A DNA stretch of 64,000 nt, from the NCBI RefSeq assembly GCF_026250525.1, contig NZ_CP111043.1, forward strand, positions 1,054,001 through 1,118,000, written 5' to 3'. Of the stretch, positions 45,487-54,446 are shown in pieces. The notes below the pieces were generated by a model, which did not search any database, was not told the DNA's origin, and saw nothing but the letters and a program-made list of their open reading frames with translations. The translations under genes and the position numbers were made by a program. Position 1 is the stretch's first letter. Each line of letters opens with the position of its first letter. Origin of the DNA: Chondrinema litorale (GTDB taxonomy: Bacteria; Bacteroidota; Bacteroidia; Cytophagales; Flammeovirgaceae).

Positions 45487-46038
45487 CTATTCGCCCGTGT
45501 TTTCAACATGGGCGTTTTTTTTACCCGCAATAAATACTGCTCCAATTAGCGCTGCTAATAATAAAACACCTGCAATTTCAAAAGCAAGTACATACTCAGT
45601 CATTAAAGAAATACCTAATGATCTCAAGTTTTCTTCAGCAGGTCTTACTTCAGTAGAAGCTTGTTCTTGCAAACTGTTTATTTTGGAAAAATCAATCTTG
45701 GTGAATATCCAAGCCATACTACCAAATATAGCAAGTCCAATAATTCCTCCTTGTAGTGTGTTTCTGTTTTCTGCAATTAATAATCTTGTTGAAGTTCGTT
45801 TGGTAAACATGATGCCAAATAAAAGCAGCACTAAAATACCTCCTACATAAATCATTATTTGCGAAACAGCTATAAACTCAGCACCTGCAAAAACATATAA
45901 GCCCGCCACTCCAAGAAAACTCAACATCAAAGCAAAAGCGATGTAAAGAATCTGCTTACTAAATACGATGAAAATTGCAGGTAAAACAGTTAATCCTACA
46001 AAACAAAAAAACAATATCTTTCCTACTATCTCTTCCAT
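45487..46038 (-). CDS. nuoJ: NADH-quinone oxidoreductase subunit J
   Basis: Membrane-arm subunit of complex I. 183 residues with five helices (first at about 5-30), FSKQILYIAFALMLSFLGVAGLYVFAGAEFIAVSQIMIYVGGILVLLLFGIM region (conserved GxEF and IYVGGI). It follows nuoI by 12 nt on the same strand. No nuoK, L, M or N follows: a converging gene (glyS) lies directly downstream. The last ten codons run into the glyS terminator hairpin. Confidence 0.95.
   Translation of the reverse strand: MEEIVGKILFFCFVGLTVLPAIFIVFSKQILYIAFALMLSFLGVAGLYVFAGAEFIAVSQIMIYVGGILVLLLFGIMFTKRTSTRLLIAENRNTLQGGIIGLAIFGSMAWIFTKIDFSKINSLQEQASTEVRPAEENLRSLGISLMTEYVLAFEIAGVLLLAALIGAVFIAGKKNAHVENTGE
45492..45522 (+). terminator. 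Terminator of glyS, embedded in the nuoJ 3' end
   Basis: Stem CGCCCGTGTT / AACATGGGCG with one G-U-type pair, a 3-nt loop and a run of eight T. It lies 30 nt after the glyS stop. On the other strand it encodes the last residues of NuoJ (KNAHVENTGE). Confidence 0.82.
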
Positions 46039-46050
46039 TCCTTATCTCTT

Positions 46051-47370
46051 TTAATCTTCTTTTTCCACACTATTATCGCTATCTGTTTTCTTATTTACAG
46101 GACGAATTTTAGCCTTCATCTTCGGTTTATACTTTGGCTTTGCATCTTCCTTTTTAGGTTCTTCTGTATTTTCTGATTCATCTTTATCAACAGGCTTCTT
46201 CATTACAGGTTTCACCTTGGCACTTATCTTCGGTCTTATTACTGGACGTGATTTTTTTACTTCATCACCAGTTGCTTCTGAAGACGTCTGCTCTTCTCCT
46301 TCTGGCTTCTTCATCACAGGTTTCACCTTAGCACTTATCTTCGGTCTTATTACTGGACGTGACTTTTTCACTTCCTCACCTGTTGTTTCCGAAGGCTTCT
46401 GCTCCTCTCCTTCTGGCTTCTTCATCACAGGTTTCACCTTAGCACTTATCTTCGGTCTTATTACTGGACGTGATTTTTTCACCTCCTCACCTGCTGATTC
46501 TGAAGACGTCTGCTCTTCTCCTTCTGGCTTCTTCATCACAGGTTTCACCTTAGCACTAACCTTTGGCCTCACTTTCGGACGAACAGTTTTCTCTTCACCA
46601 CTAGTTTCTTCTGAACTCTTTTTAACTACTGGCTTAGATTTCATTTTAGGTTTAAATGCTGGTTTAGCCGGAGTAGCCTTTTTCTCCTCAGTATTTGGTT
46701 CGCTAGATTTCTTAGCAACAGGTCGCACAGCACGTCTTACAACAGGCTTTTTAGGAGAATCCTTTACTTCACTAGTGGCCTCGGCAGCAAGTGTTTTTGC
46801 TTTTTTAGCTTCTTGAGCAGCATCGTAAGCACGTCTTTTTTCATCTGCTTCTTCGGGAGTCATAGTAGCAAAACCATAATTCATTTCAGTAACATCAAAC
46901 TCACTGAAATCATAATCTTTGGTCATGGTAAGGCACTCTGTAGGGCAAACAGTTGTGCACAATCCACAAAAGCAGCATTTTGCCATGTCTATATCAAACT
47001 TGGCCGCATAAAGTCTTTTTGCTGTTCCATCTGATGTATTTCCAATAACTTCAGTTGCTTTTACTGGCTCAATATCGATACAGTTAACAGGACAAATTTT
47101 AGCACATTTATCACAAACTATGCAATCGTCAATCTCATTGTGTAGCTTATACCTGCCATTATCTGGTACAGGAATTTCTTCTTTTGGATACCTGAGTGTT
47201 ACAATTCCTTCTTTTTTAGCAAAATAATTATCGTCTACTGCCGGAATTGCATCTCTTCTTTCCTTTACAATGGCATTTTTCAAGTGCTTTACAGTCACTT
47301 TAGCACCTGCTATTGTTGTTTTAACAGCCTCCTTAACCGAACCAAAATAGGTATTATTCGCTCCCTTCAT
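46051..47370 (-). CDS. nuoI: NADH-quinone oxidoreductase subunit I with a long basic repetitive tail
   Basis: Complex I iron-sulfur subunit. The first 160 residues are a normal NuoI: two 4Fe-4S motifs with Cys83/86/89/93 (CIVCDKCAKICP) and Cys132/135/138/142 (CCFCGLCTTVCP). Usual length is 160-200, but this protein is 439. From about residue 165 the sequence changes to Lys/Pro/Val/Glu-rich low complexity. Four units of 37 residues span 257-404; the last three are near-identical (KKSRPVIRPKISAKVKPVMKKP core). Gene is in frame with no stop, and nuoJ follows after 12 nt, so the tail is probably translated. No other complex I genes adjoin it. Confidence 0.93.
   Translation of the reverse strand: MKGANNTYFGSVKEAVKTTIAGAKVTVKHLKNAIVKERRDAIPAVDDNYFAKKEGIVTLRYPKEEIPVPDNGRYKLHNEIDDCIVCDKCAKICPVNCIDIEPVKATEVIGNTSDGTAKRLYAAKFDIDMAKCCFCGLCTTVCPTECLTMTKDYDFSEFDVTEMNYGFATMTPEEADEKRRAYDAAQEAKKAKTLAAEATSEVKDSPKKPVVRRAVRPVAKKSSEPNTEEKKATPAKPAFKPKMKSKPVVKKSSEETSGEEKTVRPKVRPKVSAKVKPVMKKPEGEEQTSSESAGEEVKKSRPVIRPKISAKVKPVMKKPEGEEQKPSETTGEEVKKSRPVIRPKISAKVKPVMKKPEGEEQTSSEATGDEVKKSRPVIRPKISAKVKPVMKKPVDKDESENTEEPKKEDAKPKYKPKMKAKIRPVNKKTDSDNSVEKED
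46159..46602 (-). repeat. Tandem 111-nt repeat in nuoI
   Basis: Four consecutive 37-codon units of the NuoI tail. Three are near-identical; the first is diverged. The DNA repeat has conserved third-codon positions, which suggests recent expansion by recombination or slippage. Confidence 0.85.
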
Positions 47371-47708
47371 ACATTTTTATTTAGTCTGCTTCTAAGCAAA
47401 AAACTAAATTAAAGCTCAATAAAATCTTATTCAAACATTCAGCAGATTTTCATCCATTTATCATCAAGTTTCGCATCTACAATTGCTAAATAATGAGAAT
47501 CTGAATATAAACACCCTTGATTTGGTAATAAAGATGATCATAAGTTACATTTCAACATTAAGTTTGAAAAAACCAAGTCGCATCTTAAAATAAAAGGACC
47601 TTTTTATATATATTTGGCACACTAGGTAAATAGTAAATTGTCTAAAATAGAGACAAATATTTATCAGTATTTGAATTAATTATATGCAATAATCTTCCAA
47701 TTAAAAAA
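47371..47708. other. Intergenic region before sucC, no gene seen
   Basis: 338-nt divergent gap between nuoI and sucC. A TATATTTG element lies at 47609-47616, about 90 nt before the sucC start. There is no nuoH or other complex I gene here. No RNA gene or hairpin recognised. Confidence 0.45.
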
Positions 47709-48899
47709 ATGAACATACACGAATATCAGGCAAAAGAAACACTAAAAAAATACGGCGTAGGAATTCAGGAAGGCATCGTAGCTGATACTCCTGAAGCTGC
47801 AGTAGAAGCTGCCAAAAAGCTTTCTGCAGAAACAGGAACCAGCTGGTGGGTAATTAAAGCTCAAATACATGCTGGTGGTCGTGGAAAAGGCGGAGGAGTA
47901 AAACTTGCTAAGTCTCTTGATGATGTAAAAGAACTTGCAGATAAAATCCTCGGAATGGATCTTGTAACTCCACAAACAGGTCCTGAAGGAAAAAAAGTAC
48001 ACAAAATTTTAGTAGCTCAAGATGTTTACTACCCTGGCGAAAACGAACCAGAAGAGTACTACATGAGTGTATTGCTTAATAGAAATACCGGAAGAAACAT
48101 GATCATGTATTCTTCAGAAGGTGGTATGGATATAGAAGAAGTTGCAGACAAAACTCCTGAAAAAATCTTCCACGAAGAAATTGATCCAAGAGTTGGTTTG
48201 CAAGGTTTTCAAGCTAGAAGAGTAGCATTTAACCTTGGCCTTAGTGGCAAAGCGTTTAAAGAAATGGTGAAATTTGTTTTTGCTTTATACAAAGCTTACG
48301 AAGCAACAGACTCAGCACTTTTCGAAATCAACCCTGTTTTAAAAACTTCTGATGACAAAATCATTGCAGTAGATTCTAAAGTAAATCTTGACGACAATGC
48401 ATTGTTCCGTCACAAAGATTTAGCTGAGATGAGAGATGTAAAAGAAGAAGATCCTACAGAAGTAGAAGCTGGCAAATACAACCTAAACTATGTAAAACTT
48501 GATGGTAACGTTGGTTGCATGGTAAACGGAGCTGGTCTTGCAATGGCTACGATGGATATGATTAAGCTTTCTGGTGGCGAGCCTGCTAACTTCCTTGATG
48601 TTGGAGGTACAGCAAATGCAGAAACTGTAGAAAACGGTTTTAGAATCATTATGAGTGACCCTAATGTAAAAGCTATTCTTATCAATGTTTTTGGTGGAAT
48701 TGTTAGATGTGACAGAGTTGCTAATGGTGTGGTTGAAGCTTACAAAAACATTGGAGATATTAAAATCCCAATTATTGTAAGATTACAAGGAACCAATGCT
48801 GTAGAAGCTAAGAAAATAATTGATGAATCAGGCTTAAAAGTAATGTCTGCAATCGTCTTAAAAGATGCGGCTGAAAGAGTAAAAGAAGCTCTTGCCTAA
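47709..48899 (+). CDS. sucC: Succinyl-CoA synthetase subunit beta
   Basis: TCA-cycle enzyme forming succinate and ATP/GTP from succinyl-CoA. 396 residues. N-terminal [20 protein letters not shown]-grasp residues in [27 protein letters not shown] and the conserved [16 protein letters not shown] loop. The alpha subunit gene (sucD) is not adjacent, unlike in many bacteria. A strong terminator follows directly, so it is monocistronic. Confidence 0.97.
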   Translation: MNIHEYQAKETLKKYGVGIQEGIVADTPEAAVEAAKKLSAETGTSWWVIKAQIHAGGRGKGGGVKLAKSLDDVKELADKILGMDLVTPQTGPEGKKVHKILVAQDVYYPGENEPEEYYMSVLLNRNTGRNMIMYSSEGGMDIEEVADKTPEKIFHEEIDPRVGLQGFQARRVAFNLGLSGKAFKEMVKFVFALYKAYEATDSALFEINPVLKTSDDKIIAVDSKVNLDDNALFRHKDLAEMRDVKEEDPTEVEAGKYNLNYVKLDGNVGCMVNGAGLAMATMDMIKLSGGEPANFLDVGGTANAETVENGFRIIMSDPNVKAILINVFGGIVRCDRVANGVVEAYKNIGDIKIPIIVRLQGTNAVEAKKIIDESGLKVMSAIVLKDAAERVKEALA

Positions 48900-48921
48900 T
48901 TAATCTTATAAAATCTAAAAT

Positions 48922-48954
48922 AAAAAAAGCCTGAAAAAAATTCAGGCTTTTTTT
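48922..48954 (+). terminator. Intrinsic terminator of sucC
   Basis: Stem GCCTGAA / TTCAGGC with a 5-nt A loop, flanked by seven A and seven T. Confidence 0.9.
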
Positions 48955-49167
48955 ATTTTAAAAACCTCCATTTTGACAAGCCTCTATCAATTTTTCAGAT
49001 TTTTTTGTGTAATATTTCAATAGAGTAGTTTTTGCTTTTGGCAAAACACATATTTTACTTATCTAAGTGAGTAAAAAGTAATCCTTTACCTACTTGATGA
49101 ACTAAGGAAATTTTATAAAAAGTTATAATCCAGATTTTTATCGAACGCTCTACAAACCAATTATAAA

Positions 49168-50637
49168 ATGAAAAATATTATAATTAACGGAATACTCAGT
49201 TTGGTAGGAGGTTTTATTGGAGCTTACATTTTTAGTATTAACCAATCTTACACCCCATCAGATCAGGCTGAAAACAAACAAGGAGAATTTGTAAATTATA
49301 CTTCTGATATTACAGATTCCTCTGATAACTTACCTGCTGTTACTAACTCAAGAAGAGTAAATATTAATGAGTTAGAAGATTTTTCTGATGCTTCAAAAAT
49401 CAGTACAGAATGCGTAGTTTATATAAGAACTATAAGCGGGCAAGAGTATGAAAGATATAGTTGGTTCGATTTATTCTTCAACAACCGGATGAACGAAAGA
49501 AGAGTTGTTGGCTCCGGTTCTGGCGTTATTTTTTCTGTAGATGGCTATATTGTAACCAACAATCATGTGATAGACGAAGCGAATAAGATTGAAGTAATCT
49601 ATAACAGAAAAACCTATGAAGCTGAGCTAATCGGAACAGACCCATCTACCGATCTTGCTTTGTTGAAAATCAATGCAAATAACTTACCTCACATAAATGT
49701 CTCAAGCTCTAGAAATCTAGAAGTGGGAGATTGGGTATTAGCAGTTGGTAACCCGTTTAATCTTAATTCAACCGTAACTGCAGGTATTGTAAGTGCCAAA
49801 GGAAGAAGAATAAATATTCTTGAAGATATCTTTCCAATTGAATCTTTCATTCAAACAGATGCTGCAATTAATCCGGGCAATAGTGGTGGCGCACTTGTAA
49901 ATACAAAAGGAGAACTAGTCGGAATTAATACTGCAATACTCTCACGCACAGGATCTTATGCCGGATATGGCTTTGCTGTTCCATCTGATATTGTAACTAA
50001 AGTAGTGAATGATATAATTAAGTATGGAGAGGTGCAAAAAGCCTTTATGGGTGTAGATGTATTAGAACTTGACGAAGATTTATCTAACAAACTAGGTACT
50101 GATGACTTAAAAGGTGTTGCTGTTTCTGTTATTGAGCCAGGAGGTGCTGCCTCAACTGCTGGGATGCAAAAAGGAGACATAATTGTCCAAATTGATAATT
50201 TCCCAATTAACACAAAAGCAGATTATGACGAGATACTTAGTTACCACAAACCGGGGGATAAACTGACAGTAAAATACAAGAGAGAAAATAAAACCATCAT
50301 TAAAGATGTTATACTTACGAATATTGATGGAACGACGGGTATTTCGAAGAAAATCGTTTACAATGCGGAAAAAATTGGAGCTACATTCGAGGTAGTTCCC
50401 AAACTTGAAAGAACCAGACTTGGTATTGAAAGTGGGATTAGAATAAGTAGTATTGACAGAGGCGGTTTGATTTACAAAATGGATATGGATAAAAATTACA
50501 TTATCCTTTCAATTAATAATTACAAAATAAACAGCCCCGAAGACCTTGAAGAAATACTTGTGAACATAAGAGGAAGAGTAGTTCTTGCATTTTTGGATGC
50601 AGAAGGGAGAAAAAAGTATTATTCTTATCGTTTTTAG
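49168..50637 (+). CDS. DegP/DegQ-type serine protease with PDZ domains
   Basis: 489 residues. N-terminal membrane or signal segment (about 3-22). Trypsin-like domain with catalytic His133 (VTNNHVID), Asp162 (STDLALLKI) and Ser239 (NPGNSGGALV). A first PDZ domain (about 290-365, EPGGAASTAGMQKGDIIVQIDN) and a second (about 395-489) with ISSIDRGGLIYKMDMDKNYI. It acts in the periplasm in protein quality control. It follows sucC by 268 nt and is followed by a terminator. Confidence 0.96.
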   Translation: MKNIIINGILSLVGGFIGAYIFSINQSYTPSDQAENKQGEFVNYTSDITDSSDNLPAVTNSRRVNINELEDFSDASKISTECVVYIRTISGQEYERYSWFDLFFNNRMNERRVVGSGSGVIFSVDGYIVTNNHVIDEANKIEVIYNRKTYEAELIGTDPSTDLALLKINANNLPHINVSSSRNLEVGDWVLAVGNPFNLNSTVTAGIVSAKGRRINILEDIFPIESFIQTDAAINPGNSGGALVNTKGELVGINTAILSRTGSYAGYGFAVPSDIVTKVVNDIIKYGEVQKAFMGVDVLELDEDLSNKLGTDDLKGVAVSVIEPGGAASTAGMQKGDIIVQIDNFPINTKADYDEILSYHKPGDKLTVKYKRENKTIIKDVILTNIDGTTGISKKIVYNAEKIGATFEVVPKLERTRLGIESGIRISSIDRGGLIYKMDMDKNYIILSINNYKINSPEDLEEILVNIRGRVVLAFLDAEGRKKYYSYRF

Positions 50638-50723
50638 TTTCTTATATGTAAGAAATTATAATAAAACGAATTTTTTCTATTAATTTTATGACAGAATACA
50701 TTTAGTTAACATGTAGATAATGC

Positions 50724-50758
50724 GAAATGGCAGCCATTTTGGTTGTCATTTCCTTTTT
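50724..50758 (+). terminator. Intrinsic terminator of the DegP-like gene
   Basis: 12-bp stem GAAATGGCAGCC / GGTTGTCATTTC, with two G-U pairs and a 5-nt loop, followed by a short T run, between converging genes. Confidence 0.7.
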
Positions 50759-50766
50759 ACGAGTTT

Positions 50767-52746
50767 TTACATCTCCCCCATTTCTCGTAAAAACATTTCG
50801 AGTACTGCAACATCAGCGTAACCTTTTGATACCCCAATATGATAACTGTGTTGCATCATCTTTAATCCTCCTTGTTTCTGGCCTCCAACATACAAGAACC
50901 TTCCTAACGACTTTCCAATGTTATAGATTTCTTTACTGTCTTTTAAAGACATTGCTAGTTTATATGCTTCTAATCCGTAGTTCACATAATCTTCCATCTC
51001 TTTTAATTCAAATGAAAGCATACTCATATAGTTGAGTATTTTAATGTACTTCTTATCAGACTCTTTAGTTTGATACTTTTCATGTAATATTTTAAAGAAA
51101 AATAGAGATTCTTCATTTTTCTTATATTTCTTAAATATTAGCGCCAAACTATTTAGGATATGATCAGATGTCTCCTCTTTATACTTTTGATAGCACTCTA
51201 AACCATAATAATGAGATACTGGGTAATTTCCAGCCTTATAGTAATGGATGGTTAAAGCTGCTGCAGTTTGCTGAATTTTGTCTTTTGTATCAGCAATTAA
51301 AAAATGTCTGTAAGCCTCTTTTAAATGAGTTAATCCTCGCTGCTGTTCCTCTAACTGAGACTGATGCCATTTACCAACACTAAAGTGATCAAACTGTTCT
51401 TTATACTTATTAAAAAAAAACACCCTACAACTTTCACTCAAATAATAATGAGTAGCATCATGCTGGCTATCTAGAAACTTATCAATTAATGGAAATTCTT
51501 CTAGAAATTGAATAGCACCTTTATCTACATTTTGAGTAGCAAGTGCCTCTGCACTCACTGGCATATGGAAGTGAGCCAACACTCCTAAAACCCTCACTTC
51601 TTCTTCTAAAAGAAATGGGAATAATTGCTCTAGAAAATGCTTTTTCTCCAAGCCCTTTGATAACTCTACATCAAGAATGTTATCAAGATTTTTAATTGCT
51701 CTTTTATTTGTAACTAACCAGCAGAGTAATTTTAATATCACTTCACTGCCAGCAGACTTTTGCCAGAGTTGTTTTAATGAGCCTATTGAAATACTTTCAG
51801 TTTCTTCTGATTCATTACTTTTTAACAGAGTAATAGCTTTCTGCAAATAGGCATCAAATGAGTTCTTATCAAATGTATATTTAGGCAATCTAGCAATTTC
51901 ACCAGTTACATTTTTGTTGGTTATAATTAAGTGTTCGCCCCCATTTCCTGCTAAAACATATAGCCAATCTGTAATGTCTCGATGCGTATAATATGGTTTG
52001 CCTTTAGAATCAAACCAGCTAGAAATATTTTCAAACACAAAAACTGGAAAACACACTTTATGTAACTCTCTAGTGAGCATTACCAGCCTTTCATGTGTAT
52101 TTTTTAATTTATCTAATTTGTCTTTTAAGCCTTTTAACTCGTGAATTTCAGTTAGAAATGAATAAATAGCAGAAAATGCTTCGTGGTAAGAATGATGACT
52201 TTCATTAAAGTAAAAAGGCACTAAGTTCTTTTTTTCTTCTCTTAAACCTCCTAGAGCTAACCGAATTAACCAATGATGCGACCTTCCTTCTTTTTCGTCT
52301 AATACAACGACTCTTTTTTGAACTAAAAATTCTTTTAACTTTTTTGCTTCATTGGGTATATCAAAAGATGCATCAAATGCACTTCCTTCTTTAATTCTTA
52401 GATAATTAGCAGGAGAATCAGCATATATTGGACTTGGTATATTAGTAACATCTGCAGAAAAAGAAATCAACAAATCATATTTAGCCTCGATTTCTTCAGC
52501 ACATTTTCTCCAAGGCAAATGATATAAATCATCAGGAAGTTGAATTGAGACTATTACTTGCTCACCATCATTACTAAAAGATTTAAAGAACTCATTCAGA
52601 TCTTTATCTTTTGTCAATAAGAAATTATATAATTTATCTATCCGTAATACTTGAGAATTTTCCTCAGAGATGTTTAGATTGCTTAGTTCTGATAAAAAAT
52701 CATCCTTTTCTTCTCCAAAATTTGGTGTGAATCGGTAAAAAGTCAT
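50767..52746 (-). CDS. Unrecognised 659-residue protein, possibly degenerate STAND/TPR signalling protein
   Basis: I chose ATG at 52746 (MTFYRFTPNF); an upstream ATG at 52788 adds a hydrophobic stretch of 14 residues that looks fortuitous. I do not recognise the family. Near residues 80-100 there is IQLPDDLYHLPWRKC, similar to a CHAT-type motif. At about 160-180 a segment of hydrophobic strand plus loop (VVVLDEKEGRSHHWLIRLAL) sits where a P-loop would be, without the glycine-lysine pattern. CFPVFVFENISSW looks like a Walker B strand. The last 230 residues are helical repeats in TPR style (ALTIHYYKAGNYPVSHYYGLECYQKY, LFFFKILHEKY). A degenerate STAND-type regulator is a plausible reading, not proven. 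No adjacent partner. Confidence 0.6.
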   Translation of the reverse strand: MTFYRFTPNFGEEKDDFLSELSNLNISEENSQVLRIDKLYNFLLTKDKDLNEFFKSFSNDGEQVIVSIQLPDDLYHLPWRKCAEEIEAKYDLLISFSADVTNIPSPIYADSPANYLRIKEGSAFDASFDIPNEAKKLKEFLVQKRVVVLDEKEGRSHHWLIRLALGGLREEKKNLVPFYFNESHHSYHEAFSAIYSFLTEIHELKGLKDKLDKLKNTHERLVMLTRELHKVCFPVFVFENISSWFDSKGKPYYTHRDITDWLYVLAGNGGEHLIITNKNVTGEIARLPKYTFDKNSFDAYLQKAITLLKSNESEETESISIGSLKQLWQKSAGSEVILKLLCWLVTNKRAIKNLDNILDVELSKGLEKKHFLEQLFPFLLEEEVRVLGVLAHFHMPVSAEALATQNVDKGAIQFLEEFPLIDKFLDSQHDATHYYLSESCRVFFFNKYKEQFDHFSVGKWHQSQLEEQQRGLTHLKEAYRHFLIADTKDKIQQTAAALTIHYYKAGNYPVSHYYGLECYQKYKEETSDHILNSLALIFKKYKKNEESLFFFKILHEKYQTKESDKKYIKILNYMSMLSFELKEMEDYVNYGLEAYKLAMSLKDSKEIYNIGKSLGRFLYVGGQKQGGLKMMQHSYHIGVSKGYADVAVLEMFLREMGEM

Positions 52747-52907
52747 AGTCAAAAAAATAATCTGATAAAATAACTTCTTAATGCTCAAAAAATTCTGTTT
52801 TAGAAGGGCAAATTCTATTTGCTACTTTTTATCTAAATAAACAATTCTCCAACCCAAGTGTAATAAATAGTGTCAATTCAAGTGAGGCAAAATATAAAAT
52901 TAGTAAA

Positions 52908-53375
52908 ATGAAATTTCGAATTACTGTAACTATACTTTTTTCAATAATATTATTATCATGCAAAAGTGGAGAACAACTACCTAATTATGGCATAGATACT
53001 TCTATGGAGGGCATAAAAGGTGAAGTTTTATGGGTTGAGGGTAATCAGATGCCCGGACCAGGAAAGAAAGAAAATGAACCTGAAGGCATCCAAAGAGAAC
53101 TGTACGTTTTTAGACTCACAAATAAAACCCAAGCTGAAGGAGTCGGAAGTATTTACAAAAACATTCAAACCGAATTAGTTAGAAAAATTGTAACTGATAT
53201 GAACGGTGCTTTTGTTTTAGCACTTCAACCGGGAGAGTATTCAGTTTTTGTAAGAGAAGAAAATGGATATTTTGCTTCAATAACAGATGGTGAAGGAAAT
53301 TTAAATCCAGTAGTCGTAGAAGATGGAAAATTTACTGATATTAGTATCAAAGTAAATTATAGAGCAGCATACTAA
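52908..53375 (+). CDS. Lipoprotein with carboxypeptidase-regulatory-like fold
   Basis: 155 residues. Lipobox ILLSCKSGE gives lipidation at Cys18. The mature part shows a beta-sandwich pattern: GIKGEVLWVEGNQMP with a proline/glycine-rich insert (GPGKKENEPEG), and then VTDMNGAFVLALQPGEYSVFV, the typical carboxypeptidase-regulatory-like strand-turn. Likely a surface or periplasmic protein. The GluQ-RS gene follows 13 nt later, so the two form a small operon, a pairing of unclear meaning. Confidence 0.75.
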   Translation: MKFRITVTILFSIILLSCKSGEQLPNYGIDTSMEGIKGEVLWVEGNQMPGPGKKENEPEGIQRELYVFRLTNKTQAEGVGSIYKNIQTELVRKIVTDMNGAFVLALQPGEYSVFVREENGYFASITDGEGNLNPVVVEDGKFTDISIKVNYRAAY

Positions 53376-53388
53376 GAATAAATCTCAA

Positions 53389-54288
53389 TTGGAAATACGT
53401 AGCAGAATCGCTCCTACTCCCAGTGGTTATCTACATTTTGGTAATATTTTTTCATTTGTAATTACCTGGCTTTATACCCGAAAGCAGAATGGAAAACTAT
53501 TGTTACGTATAGATGATCTTGATAAACTTAGAATTAAACAAAAATACATTGATGACATTTTCGCTACATTAAATTGGCTTGAAATTGACTATGACGAAGG
53601 ACCTTCCAATACAACAGACTTCCTTCAAAACTATTCCCAACATCTCAGACTCGACTTATATAATAATTTTTTAAGGCAATTGAAATCTAAAGAATTGCTT
53701 TTTGCTTGCCAGTGTTCCAGAAAAAAAATTAAAAAGAAATCTAAAGATGGCTTATACCCTGGTACATGTTTACACGCTCGATATTCATTTGGAAATTTAA
53801 ATACAGCATGGAGACTTAAAAGTTACTCTAACAACTTTATTAAATTTTCAGATTCAATATTAGGTGAGGTTTCTATTGATTTGAAAAGAAACACACGTAA
53901 TCCTATAATGAAAAGAAAAGATGGGCTTGCTGCTTACCAAATCGCTACACTCACAGACGATTTACATTTCAAAATTAATACAATTGTGAGAGGCAAAGAT
54001 TTATTGAACTCAACAGCCATTCAAATCTATCTTGCCAATTGCTTACAAAAGAAACCTTTTAAAGAAAACACATTCTTGCATCATAGATTGATAAAAAATC
54101 AACACAATCAAAAGATTTCTAAAAGTAAGCAGGCCTCACCTGTACATTTATGGAGAGAAAAAAAAGATGGAAAAATTAAGCTTTTACAGCAAATAGCTGT
54201 TCTACTCAATGTTGAAGCTTCTGAAATATCAAATCTGAATGATTTATTACTACATTTTAAAATTGAAAACATTCACAATTTAGGCTAA
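53389..54288 (+). CDS. gluQ: Glutamyl-Q tRNA(Asp) synthetase-like protein
   Basis: Short relative of glutamyl-tRNA synthetase, without the anticodon domain, that attaches glutamate to the queuosine base of tRNA-Asp. 299 residues from a TTG start. HIGH-type motif APTPSGYLHFGN (residues 8-19), LLLRIDDLD, the zinc site CQCSRKK...YPGTCLHA, and a KMSKS-type KISKSKQ near residue 243. The zinc pattern C-x-C...Y-x3-C supports GluQ-RS over a truncated GluRS. The gene begins 13 nt after the lipoprotein gene. Confidence 0.9.
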   Translation: MEIRSRIAPTPSGYLHFGNIFSFVITWLYTRKQNGKLLLRIDDLDKLRIKQKYIDDIFATLNWLEIDYDEGPSNTTDFLQNYSQHLRLDLYNNFLRQLKSKELLFACQCSRKKIKKKSKDGLYPGTCLHARYSFGNLNTAWRLKSYSNNFIKFSDSILGEVSIDLKRNTRNPIMKRKDGLAAYQIATLTDDLHFKINTIVRGKDLLNSTAIQIYLANCLQKKPFKENTFLHHRLIKNQHNQKISKSKQASPVHLWREKKDGKIKLLQQIAVLLNVEASEISNLNDLLLHFKIENIHNLG

Positions 54289-54446
54289 ATACAGCCCCAA
54301 AATCTACAAAATAGCAATTGTTACAATTCAAGTTCATAAAAAACTACGCATGTGCTAAAAGATTAATTTATTCTATAAAATCTAAATAACAAGGCAGAAT
54401 TTTAGCAAACCTCCATCTCAGGAAATTATCAACCAAAGCAACACAG

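Noticed and set aside
46159..46602. CRISPR array
   Set aside because: The repeated units are 111 nt, in frame, and contain no short repeats with unique spacers.
46217..46816. 199-residue open frame on the plus strand opposite nuoI
   Set aside because: It is the antisense of the repetitive tail; periodic codons keep the frame open, and it has no sensible start or family character.
50727..51035. 102-residue plus-strand frame at the end of the 659-residue gene
   Set aside because: Starts in a terminator hairpin and is antisense to the well-supported minus-strand gene.
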